From a virus, in IMG/VR virus record IMGVR_UViG_3300017744_000040, positions 1 to 38,607 of that record: a stretch of 38,607 nt of DNA. One strand, 5' to 3'. The position numbers were made by a program, and so were the translations under genes. Every line of letters starts with the position of its first letter. Position 1 is the stretch's first letter. A model generated the notes under the pieces. It had not been told where the DNA came from. It made no database searches and saw only the letters and a list, made by a program, of their open reading frames with translations. Below, piece after piece: positions 10,986-19,919 of the stretch.

Positions 10986-11988
10986 TTGTTATAATTCATT
11001 CGACACACTTAAAGAAGTAATAATCGGCAGAGTTGATCCTGCAGTAATAAAACTGTGTGATCCTAGTCAAGAAAAACGTTTACAATATATTTTTAGCAAA
11101 ACTGAAAAAGAGTTAAACAATATACAAAAAGTTTTAGAGCAACACGAGGTCAAAGTACACAGGCCGCAATTAATAACAAACACAAACATTAAGACTCCTT
11201 TTTGGAACGGCTCCGGAATAAAGATACCATTGACACCAAGAGATGTATTTCTTGTGATGGGCAATACTGTTATTGAATGTAGTAGTTGGGATAGTAGTTG
11301 TCTGTTTCAACCTTATTACTTTAGGAACGTGCTTTTAGATTGTTTGAATAGAAAAGCCAAATGGATTCAAATGCCTATGCCAAGACACAATTATGAAGGA
11401 TATGAATTGTCATACGATGAAGAAGTTATAAATCAAGACCCTGTGCTAGACGGTGCGGCAGTAATGAGATATGGCAAGGATATTTTCTTTAGCGGAGCAG
11501 GCAGTCATAATGAACTTGGAGAGAAATGGCTTATGAATTTATTTCCTCACTATACGTATCATAAGTTAGATCCAAAAGTATTCAAAGGTCATCTCGACAG
11601 TCATTTAACAATACTGAGACCAGGATTACTGTTGACGTATCACAAGAGAGATGAACTGCCCGAGTACTTTAAAGATTGGGAAGTAATTCATGTTGATCCC
11701 AAACACGATCAATCGATCAGTAACAAACAAGAATTAGTTGATAGCAAAATACAAGATGATGACTTTGCAAACACAGTGTTAGCAGTAAACTGTTTAAGTT
11801 TGAGTCCAAACAAAGTAATGATGTTTGATCATTACAAAGATAACAATTATCTTTTAGATCAGTTTGCCAAACACAAAATTGAAATAGTATTTGTTCCTTT
11901 TACGTATTCACACTTTTTCAATCAAGGTATGACATGTATAAGTTTTGATCTAGTAAGAGAAACAAAAGAACTAGAGGATTACAAATGA
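10978..11988 (+). CDS. Amidinotransferase (glycine amidinotransferase-like)
   Basis: 336 residues from the ATG at 10978. The arginine:glycine amidinotransferase/arginine deiminase fold is shown by TPRDVFLVMGNTVIE, the Asp in LDGAAVMRYGKDIFFSG (Asp158), the His in GHLDSHLTILRPGLLL (His205) and the catalytic Cys in GMTCISFDL (Cys320). This Asp-His-Cys order matches the enzymes that move an amidino group from arginine to an amine such as glycine. The acceptor here is unknown. It overlaps its neighbours on both sides and is followed by an SGNH hydrolase gene. It could feed a guanidino compound into a modified metabolite, or consume host arginine. Confidence 0.88.
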   Translation: MINCYNSFDTLKEVIIGRVDPAVIKLCDPSQEKRLQYIFSKTEKELNNIQKVLEQHEVKVHRPQLITNTNIKTPFWNGSGIKIPLTPRDVFLVMGNTVIECSSWDSSCLFQPYYFRNVLLDCLNRKAKWIQMPMPRHNYEGYELSYDEEVINQDPVLDGAAVMRYGKDIFFSGAGSHNELGEKWLMNLFPHYTYHKLDPKVFKGHLDSHLTILRPGLLLTYHKRDELPEYFKDWEVIHVDPKHDQSISNKQELVDSKIQDDDFANTVLAVNCLSLSPNKVMMFDHYKDNNYLLDQFAKHKIEIVFVPFTYSHFFNQGMTCISFDLVRETKELEDYK

Positions 11989-12716
11989 AATTTGGATATT
12001 ATTCAGACAAAGAAATACCAGAGAGCATAGCCAAAGATAAAAAGCCTATATCCGATTACAAAACAAACAGTCATGGTTATAGATGTCCTGAATGGCATCC
12101 ATTGCCTTTAGGCAAAAAGAATGTTGTGGTGCTTGGATGCAGTCATACCTTTGGTGAAGGACTAGAAGACGGCGAAGTTTGGATTGATCAATTGTACAAC
12201 AAAGTAGATCAAAATCGTTTACGTTTTTGGAATTTAGGCCAACCAGGAGCAAGTCCAGATAAGGTTGTGCGTATATTGTATGGTTGTGAGAAAATTATTT
12301 TTCCACAACACATAATTGTTTGTTGGCCTTTTTGGAGTCGCAGAGAAAGATTAGACACATATCCAAAAAGTCTAATGAGTTACGACGACTTATTAAAAAA
12401 AGAAAACGAACACACAGACAAAAACAATTTCTTAAAAAACGTATTCTTTGTAGAGAAGTTCGCTGAAAAGGTTGGAGCGTCTACATTCCATTGTTTTGCA
12501 CAAGACGTTTATGACATACCAGATGTTGCAAATGTGTATTCTGAAACCTCAGTAAAACTTTGTTGGCCGCATTGGTCTAAACAAAAAAGTGACTCAGCAA
12601 ATAGAATCTTAACAACAGAACCTAGTTTGGCCAAAGATGGTATGCACTATGGAGTCGAGCATCATAAACGTTTTGCTGAACTTCTCTACGGTAAGTTTGG
12701 CTCGAGATTAAAATAA
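11985..12716 (+). CDS. SGNH/GDSL hydrolase-like protein
   Basis: 243 residues. Block I reads VVVLGCSHTFGEGL, with the nucleophile Ser in a GCSH rather than GDS context. The block II Gly is in NLGQPGAS, and block V with the catalytic Asp and His is DGMHYGVEHH. The block III Asn is not obvious. SGNH enzymes usually cleave or transfer acyl groups on lipids or carbohydrates. Its ATG overlaps the amidinotransferase stop by 4 bp. The 3' end overlaps the converging radical SAM gene by 31 bp. A second SGNH-like protein lies at 20843. Confidence 0.75.
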   Translation: MKFGYYSDKEIPESIAKDKKPISDYKTNSHGYRCPEWHPLPLGKKNVVVLGCSHTFGEGLEDGEVWIDQLYNKVDQNRLRFWNLGQPGASPDKVVRILYGCEKIIFPQHIIVCWPFWSRRERLDTYPKSLMSYDDLLKKENEHTDKNNFLKNVFFVEKFAEKVGASTFHCFAQDVYDIPDVANVYSETSVKLCWPHWSKQKSDSANRILTTEPSLAKDGMHYGVEHHKRFAELLYGKFGSRLK

Positions 12717-13702
12717 TCACTTATTTTTATTTTGCGTATATAATCTTGTTTCATTATATATAGATCAAGATCGTTTTGATTGTTCTTAGATGTGGCCACG
12801 TGTCCTAATATATTTTTATTTTTCAATATTTTTTTTGCACGTTTTGTAAACTTGTTGACATACTTAACGTTAAGCACATTTGGTTCGTTTAGATAGGCCC
12901 AGTGATGGTCGATGTTGTTTTTATCGGCAAACTCTATGATGTTGTCAAAGTCACAAACATTTAAGGCGCTGACTGTTGTCCAAAAATTAAGTTTAAACAA
13001 TTTGTATTTTTTTTTAAGTTCTATATATTTTTGTAAAGTTTTTTTATAGTTCTGAAATTTAATTGGCCATCTCACATAGTCGTGAACATTGTCAGTTCCG
13101 TCAAAACTCATTGTAACAATAACCATTATCTTTTGTTTGAGTAGTTCCTCTACTTCTGGAATAAGTCTTGAACCGTTGGTGTTTATTCTAACAATTTTTA
13201 CAGTATTTCGTAGACCACCCAACATCTCTCTATAATTTTTACTCGCAGTGGGTTCGCCTCCATTAATATCAACTTCAACTATTCTATCATGTGGCAGTTT
13301 CCAAAATTGATTGATATTGTTGATTCGTAAATACTTTTTATTAGTAAGACTACCTATCTTAGTGCTTAAGGTTGCGTTGCAGGTTTGACACGCACTATTA
13401 CAAATATTATCCAACACACCACCAACCACTAGGTATTCTTTATGTTTTGGATACAATATCTTGTGTCTTTTTATACTTTTTAAACGTATGCTGTCACCCA
13501 TGGCCTTTTCTGTTTGTTCACAACGAGTGCATTCGTTTGGCCAAATGTTTTTGTCCATTTTGTTTTCAATATCTTTTATCCAATTACTAGATTCAAGTTG
13601 TGTCAGTGAATTAAACTCCTTGGCATTGACCATGTGACCACACTTGCCAATTTTACCACTGGCCTGCAATCTAATAAAATGTTTTAATCTAGGACAATGC
13701 AT
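12686..13702 (-). CDS. Radical SAM protein, twitch type
   Basis: 338 residues. The 4Fe-4S motif is CNSACQTC (Cys101, 105, 108; C-x3-C-x2-C), followed by NGGEPTAS and a barrel-like series of strands (VRINTNGSR, VTMSFDGTD). N-terminal cysteines (residues 3 and 21, and ECTRCE near 58-61) suggest an extra cluster domain. This matches a twitch radical SAM family known from T4-like marine phages, whose substrate is not established. Its ATG overlaps the sulfotransferase-like gene. It may modify a peptide or metabolite together with its neighbours. Confidence 0.88.
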   Translation of the reverse strand: MHCPRLKHFIRLQASGKIGKCGHMVNAKEFNSLTQLESSNWIKDIENKMDKNIWPNECTRCEQTEKAMGDSIRLKSIKRHKILYPKHKEYLVVGGVLDNICNSACQTCNATLSTKIGSLTNKKYLRINNINQFWKLPHDRIVEVDINGGEPTASKNYREMLGGLRNTVKIVRINTNGSRLIPEVEELLKQKIMVIVTMSFDGTDNVHDYVRWPIKFQNYKKTLQKYIELKKKYKLFKLNFWTTVSALNVCDFDNIIEFADKNNIDHHWAYLNEPNVLNVKYVNKFTKRAKKILKNKNILGHVATSKNNQNDLDLYIMKQDYIRKIKISDYFNLEPNLP

Positions 13703-14246
13703 CTTTGAATTCCTGTATTACGTTTTGCAAATTCACTGTTTTATTTAAAAAGTTATCTACAAGTTTTGTATCTATTTCGAAATTATATCTTATAGATTCA
13801 ATTTGCTTTTTAGTGCCGTCAGTCAATTTGCTGACAGGGGGATTGTTATGATTTGGTATAAAAATATTTACATCTGTGTAATCATGAAAAGTTACAGGAC
13901 CTTTGTAGTATCTATATAAATTAAATAACCAGTACACCTGTGGACAAAAATGTAAATTTAATATTTGTTTTGTCTCGATTTTTTCTTTTAAGACAGTATC
14001 TAGTTGTACATTTTCTAGAGATAAAAAACTGTTAACACCAGATACAAATCTTTTTTTTGGATCACGTAACAGAATGTTTACATGTTCTAGACTTTCTACT
14101 TCTTGGTCAATATAAATTTTAGCATCTGTAATTTTATGATATTTTTCTAAACTTGTGTATGCGTTTTTAAATATCATAAAAACATTTTTGTTGTGTAATG
14201 TTTTTAAAACTTTTACAGGAGATGTAAGAATTTTTTCTAGTTGCAT
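13689..14246 (-). CDS. Sulfotransferase-like protein
   Basis: 185 residues. The N-terminal VFMIFKNAYTSL resembles the 5'-phosphosulfate loop of PAPS-dependent sulfotransferases (xxPKxGxTSL), and LLRDPKKRFVSGVNSFL matches the 3'-phosphate motif (LRDPxxRFVSxY). The protein is shorter than typical enzymes, and a catalytic His is not certain. It would transfer a sulfuryl group to a carbohydrate or other hydroxyl. It overlaps the genes on both sides (1 bp with SDR, 14 bp with radical SAM), so it is part of one operon. Confidence 0.7.
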   Translation of the reverse strand: MQLEKILTSPVKVLKTLHNKNVFMIFKNAYTSLEKYHKITDAKIYIDQEVESLEHVNILLRDPKKRFVSGVNSFLSLENVQLDTVLKEKIETKQILNLHFCPQVYWLFNLYRYYKGPVTFHDYTDVNIFIPNHNNPPVSKLTDGTKKQIESIRYNFEIDTKLVDNFLNKTVNLQNVIQEFKDALS

Positions 14247-14776
14247 TATATAGGAATCCGTTGATCAATCGGTCCTATAGATAATTCAGTGATGTGTATT
14301 TCTTTGTCTGTGTTAAAAGCGTTTAACACACTCTTAACCCAAACATCAACATCTGCCCCGCCTCGTCCTTGTGTATTGATGTGTCCAGGACGTATAACAG
14401 TGATCTTAGGCCAACTGCTTAAATTTTGTAATTGTTTCGATGACTCATCAAGAGCGACTTTTTGTATTCTATACTCTGCTTGTTCTTCCGGCACCTTTGG
14501 AAGTATGCTTACAATAGATCCTATGTTCCATATCCATTTGCGTTGCCCTTTCCATCTTTGCCAAACTTCAAAAAATAATTCTGTTTGAGCATATTGACTG
14601 ATTGCATTGTTTATAAAAAGATCACAGGATTCAATTAAACCGGCAGTGTGTTTAACTCTTCTAATGTTTTCTCCCTCACTTCTTGATATTCCAACTATGG
14701 TATGACCGCGTTGTTCTAGTTGTTTGGCAAACGCTTGACCTATGCCTTTTTTGTGTCCTGTGATTGCAATTTTCAT
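14246..14776 (-). CDS. Short-chain dehydrogenase/reductase (short form)
   Basis: 176 residues, shorter than the usual 240-260. The nucleotide motif TGHKKGIG is at residues 6-13, FINNA follows, then the active-site pair: Ser in NIGSIVS and YRIQK (YxxxK). The C-terminus with RPGHINTQG is retained, while the segment between the first strands is shortened. It probably acts as an NAD(P)-dependent oxidoreductase on a sugar or keto substrate. A TTTAAATA element ends 6 nt before its ATG inside the end of the upstream gene. Confidence 0.82.
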   Translation of the reverse strand: MKIAITGHKKGIGQAFAKQLEQRGHTIVGISRSEGENIRRVKHTAGLIESCDLFINNAISQYAQTELFFEVWQRWKGQRKWIWNIGSIVSILPKVPEEQAEYRIQKVALDESSKQLQNLSSWPKITVIRPGHINTQGRGGADVDVWVKSVLNAFNTDKEIHITELSIGPIDQRIPI

Positions 14777-14777
14777 T

Positions 14778-15809
14778 TTAAATATTTAAAGTCGGAGCCT
14801 CCACTATTGGTGCCTTTCCGGTAAAGCCAAGTCGTGGTTTTATTTTTTGTAATTGTTTTTTGTAGTCATTATGCAACGGATGTGTAGCATTAAAAATATT
14901 CACCTCTTTGAAGTCACTGTAAACATTCCAGTCTTCTATTTTATTCAACCATACCCTGTCTGCATTGTAGTCTTTTCCTAGTTGAATTATATCTTCCATT
15001 TCGTGATAGTTGTCTTTTTGCACAACAAAGTGTAATATGAATCTAAAATTATATTTTTCTTTTAGGTCAGACATGCATTTCAGGTTCTCATTTATTTTGT
15101 CCCATCTACCTCCCAATCTCAACTTTTCGTACGTTTCTTTGGAAGCACCGTCAATACTGACTCCTAACTCCTTTAAGTTTTCAATTACCCAGGGAACCTT
15201 GTTATGAAAATCTTTGAACATCAAGCCGTTTGTAAGCAAACTGTATTTTATATTTTCTTTTATAGGAGTGTTCTCCATGAAGTGTCTATAAACATGCGAA
15301 GCAAAAGGATCACCGTCTGATCCTATATGCACCTGCATTGGATCAACACAATCCTCCAACCATTCATTGATCTTGTTGGCAAGTCTTACGCCAAGATCAT
15401 AAGCGGAACCTTCTTTGTGAAAAATTAAAGATTTCCTACAACTTGGACATCTCAAATTACAACTGTCATCTATTGCAAGACGTAGATGTTTTATTTTAGG
15501 TACTGCACCTTGTCCTACTTTGCCTAATCTTATATAGGAGCATTGATGTTCATTGCAGTATCTATAAGTTCCGTCACTGACACTAGATTGTAAATATTTT
15601 CTAAGTTTACTATTATCGATAATATCTTTGAGAGATTGTATCTGCAGATTGCCTATACTTTGGGGTAACCAGGACTGACATTCACAAGCATAACATGATC
15701 CCATTTTGTCTATTAAAATAGTGTCATATGGTCTACTACAAACATTTTTGATCTGCAAATTTTTTGTAATGTCTATGTTATATCTATTGAACAGTCTCTC
15801 GTTAATCAT
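14778..15809 (-). CDS. Radical SAM protein with N-terminal SPASM-like cluster region
   Basis: 343 residues. The radical SAM motif is CNLRCPSC (Cys117, 121, 124). Before it comes a cysteine-rich region, RPYDTILIDKMGSCYACEC then SIGNLQIQSLKDI, that looks like a SPASM domain; SPASM normally lies C-terminal, so the order is permuted. Strand motifs LLTNGLM and VSIDGASKETYEKLR follow. SPASM proteins often modify peptides, but the substrate is open. A late promoter ATTAAATA ends 5 nt before the ATG. It ends with the promoter of the SDR gene. Confidence 0.88.
   Translation of the reverse strand: MINERLFNRYNIDITKNLQIKNVCSRPYDTILIDKMGSCYACECQSWLPQSIGNLQIQSLKDIIDNSKLRKYLQSSVSDGTYRYCNEHQCSYIRLGKVGQGAVPKIKHLRLAIDDSCNLRCPSCRKSLIFHKEGSAYDLGVRLANKINEWLEDCVDPMQVHIGSDGDPFASHVYRHFMENTPIKENIKYSLLTNGLMFKDFHNKVPWVIENLKELGVSIDGASKETYEKLRLGGRWDKINENLKCMSDLKEKYNFRFILHFVVQKDNYHEMEDIIQLGKDYNADRVWLNKIEDWNVYSDFKEVNIFNATHPLHNDYKKQLQKIKPRLGFTGKAPIVEAPTLNI
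14783..14790 (-). promoter_or_regulatory. Late promoter (TTTAAATA) within the end of the radical SAM gene
   Basis: Minus-strand TTTAAATA ends 6 nt before the SDR ATG at 14776. It overlaps the last codons of the upstream gene. Confidence 0.55.
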
Positions 15810-15814
15810 ATTGG

Positions 15815-15822
15815 TATTTAAT
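15815..15822 (-). promoter_or_regulatory. Late promoter (ATTAAATA), leaderless
   Basis: Minus-strand ATTAAATA ends 5 nt before the radical SAM ATG at 15809. Confidence 0.65.
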
Positions 15823-15830
15823 TTTATAAA

Positions 15831-16907
15831 CTAACCAAGATATCTTTTGTTGGTCAACCAACCATGCACTTTGTACTGTTCTACAAACTTTGGATGTTGG
15901 TTCAAATATCCAATTACGTGTGCTAGATTGTAGTAGGAATCTGTCTGCTTCCAGTTAGGAAAATGATTTGCAAAATAACTGTTACCCCATGTGCTGTTGT
16001 AGTGTTGGCTAAAATATTTGTCCTCGACTGTTTCACCAAAACAATTTTTTGTATAAAAAAATTTATCCATACTTTGTCTTCCAAAACTGCTATTGAGATT
16101 CCAAAACGTATCTGTGTTTTGACTTTTGTATATTTTGTTTGTGTCAGTCATGTTGTTTTTGCTCAACCATTGTTTTGCCAAGTGACACTGTTTGATTTGT
16201 AAAGTAGGATTCTCGCCTTGCCAAAACATTTCTAATACAGGCTGTCCCCAATTCTCATCGTCGTAATCAACGTGTTGCATGTAGAATCCTTTTTGGTCCT
16301 TGTACACATAAGGTTTATTTGATCCTGTGATGATACAACCATTTTGTAGCACTTTGCGATACACATCTGGATATCTAGTTTTTAAATTTAGTTCGTGTCC
16401 GATGTGGTGGAAACGCAGTTGCCAATTTGTGTTAATGATGTTGTGTTCAAAGTTATAGATACTGTTGCCTTCGTTGTGATCTAGTTTTTCTGCAAACAAC
16501 AGTTCTGCCCCAAGCAGTTTGTCTTTGTTTGCTTGTAGATGTTGCATGGCTAATTGCACATCTTTGTTATAATGTGCATCTTTGTCTTTGGTGTACCAAA
16601 CACAGATGTAATCTATTTTAATTTTATTGTCAATGAATCTTTGCAAAACAGTGTTGCTGTCTACACCACCACTGTAACATAAAACCAATGTGTCATATTT
16701 TTTACGTAGATGTTCACAGTGTTTACTTTCAAGATCGATTATGCTGTCCTTTGGTTCATGGCTCCAGTCTGTCGCTTCCCAACTGTCATCTCTCAAATAC
16801 GCTTTGTAAGGATACTGCGGATTGTGTATGGCATATCGGATTGCTAACCATTTGTTGCTGAAAAACTTATCGCCAACTTGCCAACCTGTTCGTTTATCGT
16901 AGTTCAT
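15831..16907 (-). CDS. PP-loop ATPase (asparagine synthetase-like / N-type ATP pyrophosphatase)
   Basis: 358 residues. The pyrophosphate loop LCYSGGVDSNTVL (SGGVDS at residues 79-84) is the hallmark of enzymes that adenylate a carboxyl or carbonyl before amide or thio transfer (AsnB, tRNA thiolases, QueC). No glutaminase domain precedes it. The C-terminal 200 residues are aromatic-rich and not recognised. The gene overlaps tctA by 14 bp. Adjacent to radical SAM genes, it could catalyse amide formation in a modified metabolite. tRNA modification is an alternative. Confidence 0.8.
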   Translation of the reverse strand: MNYDKRTGWQVGDKFFSNKWLAIRYAIHNPQYPYKAYLRDDSWEATDWSHEPKDSIIDLESKHCEHLRKKYDTLVLCYSGGVDSNTVLQRFIDNKIKIDYICVWYTKDKDAHYNKDVQLAMQHLQANKDKLLGAELLFAEKLDHNEGNSIYNFEHNIINTNWQLRFHHIGHELNLKTRYPDVYRKVLQNGCIITGSNKPYVYKDQKGFYMQHVDYDDENWGQPVLEMFWQGENPTLQIKQCHLAKQWLSKNNMTDTNKIYKSQNTDTFWNLNSSFGRQSMDKFFYTKNCFGETVEDKYFSQHYNSTWGNSYFANHFPNWKQTDSYYNLAHVIGYLNQHPKFVEQYKVHGWLTNKRYLG

Positions 16908-18207
16908 ATATTTGTAAAAAAGTGTAAAAGTTTTCTAACCATATGTGTCCTATTACCATCCAAAAAATAAAAGGAAGAAAGTTTACCTTTGGAAATTTAT
17001 ATGCAATCGTTGTTGCAACCAAGTACACAATCAAATTAAAGACGCCATAGCCAGTCTGCTGTTCTCCTACTGCAAAAACCACAACAGCAAGTATCAGAAA
17101 GATTGTTATTTTTAAAATAGAATTATTTTTAGGAATGATCTTAACAAAATGTTTTGCAAATTTAATTGCTAAGGTCAACATAATCAAGTTTACAAAAAGT
17201 AACAACCACCAATTGTTTGCCAGTAGTTCTAAAGGTTGTGTGCTAGAGCCTTCCCAACCTTTTATGTCCAGCAGTTGAAATAGAATTGCTTCACTGCCCG
17301 TAATGGGTATGCCAAACATCAACAAAGGAAACAGTTGTGTAATACTACCACTGTTGTTGGCAGTCTCACTGCTTGTAAGACAAAATGTATTTCCTTTCTT
17401 GTATGTGCTTTGTTGAATTTTTTTCTCTGCAATATAGGCCAAATGACTTGCACTAATTGTGGTCAGTCCTGGCAACATTCCTCCTACACTGCCAATTAAG
17501 GATCCTCTCACAACAGCATATTTGTGTTTAATCAGTTCTTTGATTTTATCAAATTGTTCTACAATAACAATCTTTTGTTTTGTTGTATCTTTTACTGTCA
17601 TGACTTCCTTCATACATAAAAGTCCAGCGGCCAATGAAAAGTAACTGATACCCTGACTTAAAAACAAAAAGTTAAAATTGTACAAAGGAACATTTGAATT
17701 GATACTGACTCCTATGTGGCATAAAGCAAGAGCCAACACAATCAGACCAAGGTCCAACCATAGTTTATTTTTTGTCGTTAATATCAAACTGAGACCAACT
17801 GCCATGAACAAAAGCATTCTTTCTAGACTTGTCAGTGTCAATTGCATACTTGATGTGGCCAACACTGTAATGAAAAGTAATCCAAACATTGTGCCTACAA
17901 AACTGCCTACGCCTGTGAGAAATATGGAACGTTGTCCACTTCCTTGTTTTGAAAGACTGTATCCTTCTACCACTGCAGGAAAACTGCTGGCCTCACCTGC
18001 TATGCCAAGATATATTGCTGTGATACTTCCAAAGTATTGAGCACTGCATACCATACAGGTATAGAACATCAAAAGTTCTACAGGTTGTAGTCCCAACAAG
18101 ATAGGATACAACATGGCAATGGCAACCAACATACCCACTCCAGGAATCAAACCACAAAGTATGCCAACAGCACCACCAAATAATGCAATTTGTATTAGAT
18201 CAAACAT
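16894..18207 (-). CDS. tctA: Tripartite tricarboxylate transporter, TctA-like large membrane subunit
   Basis: 437 residues with about ten hydrophobic helices. The N-terminal signature is GILCGLIPGVGMLVAIAM, followed by QYFGSITAIYLGIAGEASSF and GYSLSKQGSG, matching TctA (G-x-LPGIG, YGGS-TAI-LNIPGEASS). A second repeat carries GGMLPGLTT and FGIPITGSEA. TctA is normally about 500 residues, so this form is shortened. It would conduct di/tricarboxylate uptake with a periplasmic binding protein. tctC lies just upstream (TAATG overlap), but the small TctB subunit is absent. A phage-borne transporter of this class is unusual. Confidence 0.9.
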   Translation of the reverse strand: MFDLIQIALFGGAVGILCGLIPGVGMLVAIAMLYPILLGLQPVELLMFYTCMVCSAQYFGSITAIYLGIAGEASSFPAVVEGYSLSKQGSGQRSIFLTGVGSFVGTMFGLLFITVLATSSMQLTLTSLERMLLFMAVGLSLILTTKNKLWLDLGLIVLALALCHIGVSINSNVPLYNFNFLFLSQGISYFSLAAGLLCMKEVMTVKDTTKQKIVIVEQFDKIKELIKHKYAVVRGSLIGSVGGMLPGLTTISASHLAYIAEKKIQQSTYKKGNTFCLTSSETANNSGSITQLFPLLMFGIPITGSEAILFQLLDIKGWEGSSTQPLELLANNWWLLLFVNLIMLTLAIKFAKHFVKIIPKNNSILKITIFLILAVVVFAVGEQQTGYGVFNLIVYLVATTIAYKFPKVNFLPFIFWMVIGHIWLENFYTFLQIYELR

Positions 18208-19112
18208 TAGCCGTTAGGCTCTGAACTGTACTGGCCCCAACTTAAAGTTTTTTCCATATCAACCTGTGTCTGTTGGTCAAAAAACAGAATCAATTTTTTG
18301 TTGTTGGCATAAGTTCCAAATTCGCCTGTGTTGTTTTTGAAATCTTGTTCTAGGCTCTGCGAAATAATTTTTGCTATGTTGTCTTTGTCATTGAACACAT
18401 ACCACGTGCCAAGAAATGCTCTTGTTAATTTTTTGTTGTCAAAATGTTGTGCAAGTATTGGGGCGTCAACATCAAGTTCGGGTAGTGTTCGTAACAGAAT
18501 TTTGTATTGGTCTTTTTGTTTTGTCAATCGCAAATAGTGACTGTACGTGGTCCATACAGCATCAACTTCTCCAGATGCTATGCCGGCTCTCATCTTTGAA
18601 CTGCCATTGTAACCAACAAACACGTGATTGTTTCCAAATGCCTTGTTCAATTGATTGTGCCAGCCTTTCTCCACATCACTGCTACCGCTGTAACCTATCT
18701 TTAATTTGGTGTTGCTGAACTTGTCAAGTTCAGTGCCTTGACCGTTTGTGTTCACGACCAAATACAAGCCTTGTACTTTTGACACAATGGGTTTTGCATT
18801 TTCAAAACTTACATAAGGACATGCAGGGTCATTTTTCATTTTGGACACCAACTGATAATAATTTTCATAGTGTGTCACAAAGGTGTTGCCGTTTTGTTGT
18901 TTGACCAAAGCAAAACCTTTACAGGCGTTGCCTGGAGCAATTGCATTCAATTTTATTCCGTTGAACTTGCCTGACTGACTGTCTTTGGCAATCAACTGTG
19001 CTATGGCGTTTGTGGATCCTTTTGTTGATCCTGTAACAATTATGTTGATCTGTTCTGCAAACACTGTGTTTGACATCAAGAACAATACAACTGCTGTTAA
19101 AATGTTTTTCAT
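18207..19112 (-). CDS. tctC: TctC-like periplasmic solute-binding protein
   Basis: 301 residues, close to the family norm (about 320). A cleavable signal peptide MKNILTAVVLFLMSNTVFA precedes the mature two-lobe protein. Family-like segments are INIIVTGSTKGSTNAIAQLI, GYSGSSDVEKGWHNQL and AGIASGEVDAVWTTYSHY, although the consensus is weaker than for TctA. An AGGAG Shine-Dalgarno lies about 6-7 nt before the ATG. It is followed directly by tctA, so the pair is coupled. The ligand is presumed an organic anion; it cannot be read from sequence. Confidence 0.82.
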   Translation of the reverse strand: MKNILTAVVLFLMSNTVFAEQINIIVTGSTKGSTNAIAQLIAKDSQSGKFNGIKLNAIAPGNACKGFALVKQQNGNTFVTHYENYYQLVSKMKNDPACPYVSFENAKPIVSKVQGLYLVVNTNGQGTELDKFSNTKLKIGYSGSSDVEKGWHNQLNKAFGNNHVFVGYNGSSKMRAGIASGEVDAVWTTYSHYLRLTKQKDQYKILLRTLPELDVDAPILAQHFDNKKLTRAFLGTWYVFNDKDNIAKIISQSLEQDFKNNTGEFGTYANNKKLILFFDQQTQVDMEKTLSWGQYSSEPNG

Positions 19113-19138
19113 GTGTGCTCCTACTTTAATATTTTAAA

Positions 19139-19792
19139 TTAACCCTTTTGTTTTGTCAATAGTTTTATTTTTCTGTTTGCAATGGGTTTGCCTCTGACTG
19201 CCGCTACCCAACGTTCCTCGGGTCCACAGTTGACTGCACCATGTGGTGTTGTCAGCACATTAATTTTGTAACAGTCTCCGCTTTTCCAATCTGTGATTGC
19301 GTCCTTGCCCCACATGACCACTTGTCCTGGTGCCCAGTCATTGAGGAATACTAGATACTTCTCCCAGTCCTCGTCTGCCATGAAGTCATAGTGCATCCAC
19401 AACATGTCTCCCGGCATTTGCCTATTGATTTTGACCAAACTGTAATCTGTGTTCTCATACTGTTTGGGCATGTGCAATCCTAGGTCAGCAATCATTTTTT
19501 CAAATGGAGCGTAAGGCTTTTTGCATATTTCTGTTGGCAGTTCACTGTACAATGTCTGCTGTTTGTTGACATATTGAGTGCTTTCGTTTTTGGGAAACGG
19601 TGATTGCTCTCTTTGTTCTTTGACTCTCCAGTTCCACACAAACCAATCTGCTCTTACCCAATCATGATCTTTTAAATCTGATCGTATGGTTTCAAAATCC
19701 ACTTGCAGTCTTCCTATGTATTCGTAGTCAGATTGTATTGGCAGTTTGTCCAATCCTCTGAGCGTACGAGCATGATCCCAACGGTTATCCAT
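19139..19792 (-). CDS. 2OG-Fe(II) oxygenase/JmjC-like protein
   Basis: 217 residues with cupin-like metal motifs: MLWMHYDFMADEDW (HxD), then GQVVMWGKDAITDWKSGDCYKI, and the distal TPHGAVNCGPEERWVAAV with His and Arg. The order fits a dioxygenase using 2-oxoglutarate. A Trp/Asp-rich N-terminal half precedes it. An AGGA Shine-Dalgarno lies before the ATG, and a TTGACA promoter is found about 60 nt upstream. It is first in a unit continuing to tctC-tctA and the PP-loop gene. Hydroxylation of a protein or metabolite is inferred. Confidence 0.72.
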   Translation of the reverse strand: MDNRWDHARTLRGLDKLPIQSDYEYIGRLQVDFETIRSDLKDHDWVRADWFVWNWRVKEQREQSPFPKNESTQYVNKQQTLYSELPTEICKKPYAPFEKMIADLGLHMPKQYENTDYSLVKINRQMPGDMLWMHYDFMADEDWEKYLVFLNDWAPGQVVMWGKDAITDWKSGDCYKINVLTTPHGAVNCGPEERWVAAVRGKPIANRKIKLLTKQKG

Positions 19793-19821
19793 ATTTTTTT
19801 CCTATTAATACTAGATACAGA

Positions 19822-19851
19822 ATTGTATCATACGGAAGGGCGTTCTGTCAA
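19822..19851 (-). promoter_or_regulatory. Sigma70 promoter TTGACA-N18-TACAAT
   Basis: Perfect TTGACA (19851-19846), 18-nt spacer, TACAAT (19827-19822). Predicted +1 near 19815, giving a leader of about 23 nt with AGGA before the ATG at 19792. It probably drives the oxygenase-tctC-tctA-PP-loop unit. Confidence 0.6.
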
Positions 19852-19919
19852 GCAGTAAAGAGCAGTTGCTCAAGCGTCCTAGTTACTCCGACGTCACTGT
19901 TGTGGCGTTGTAGAAATAT

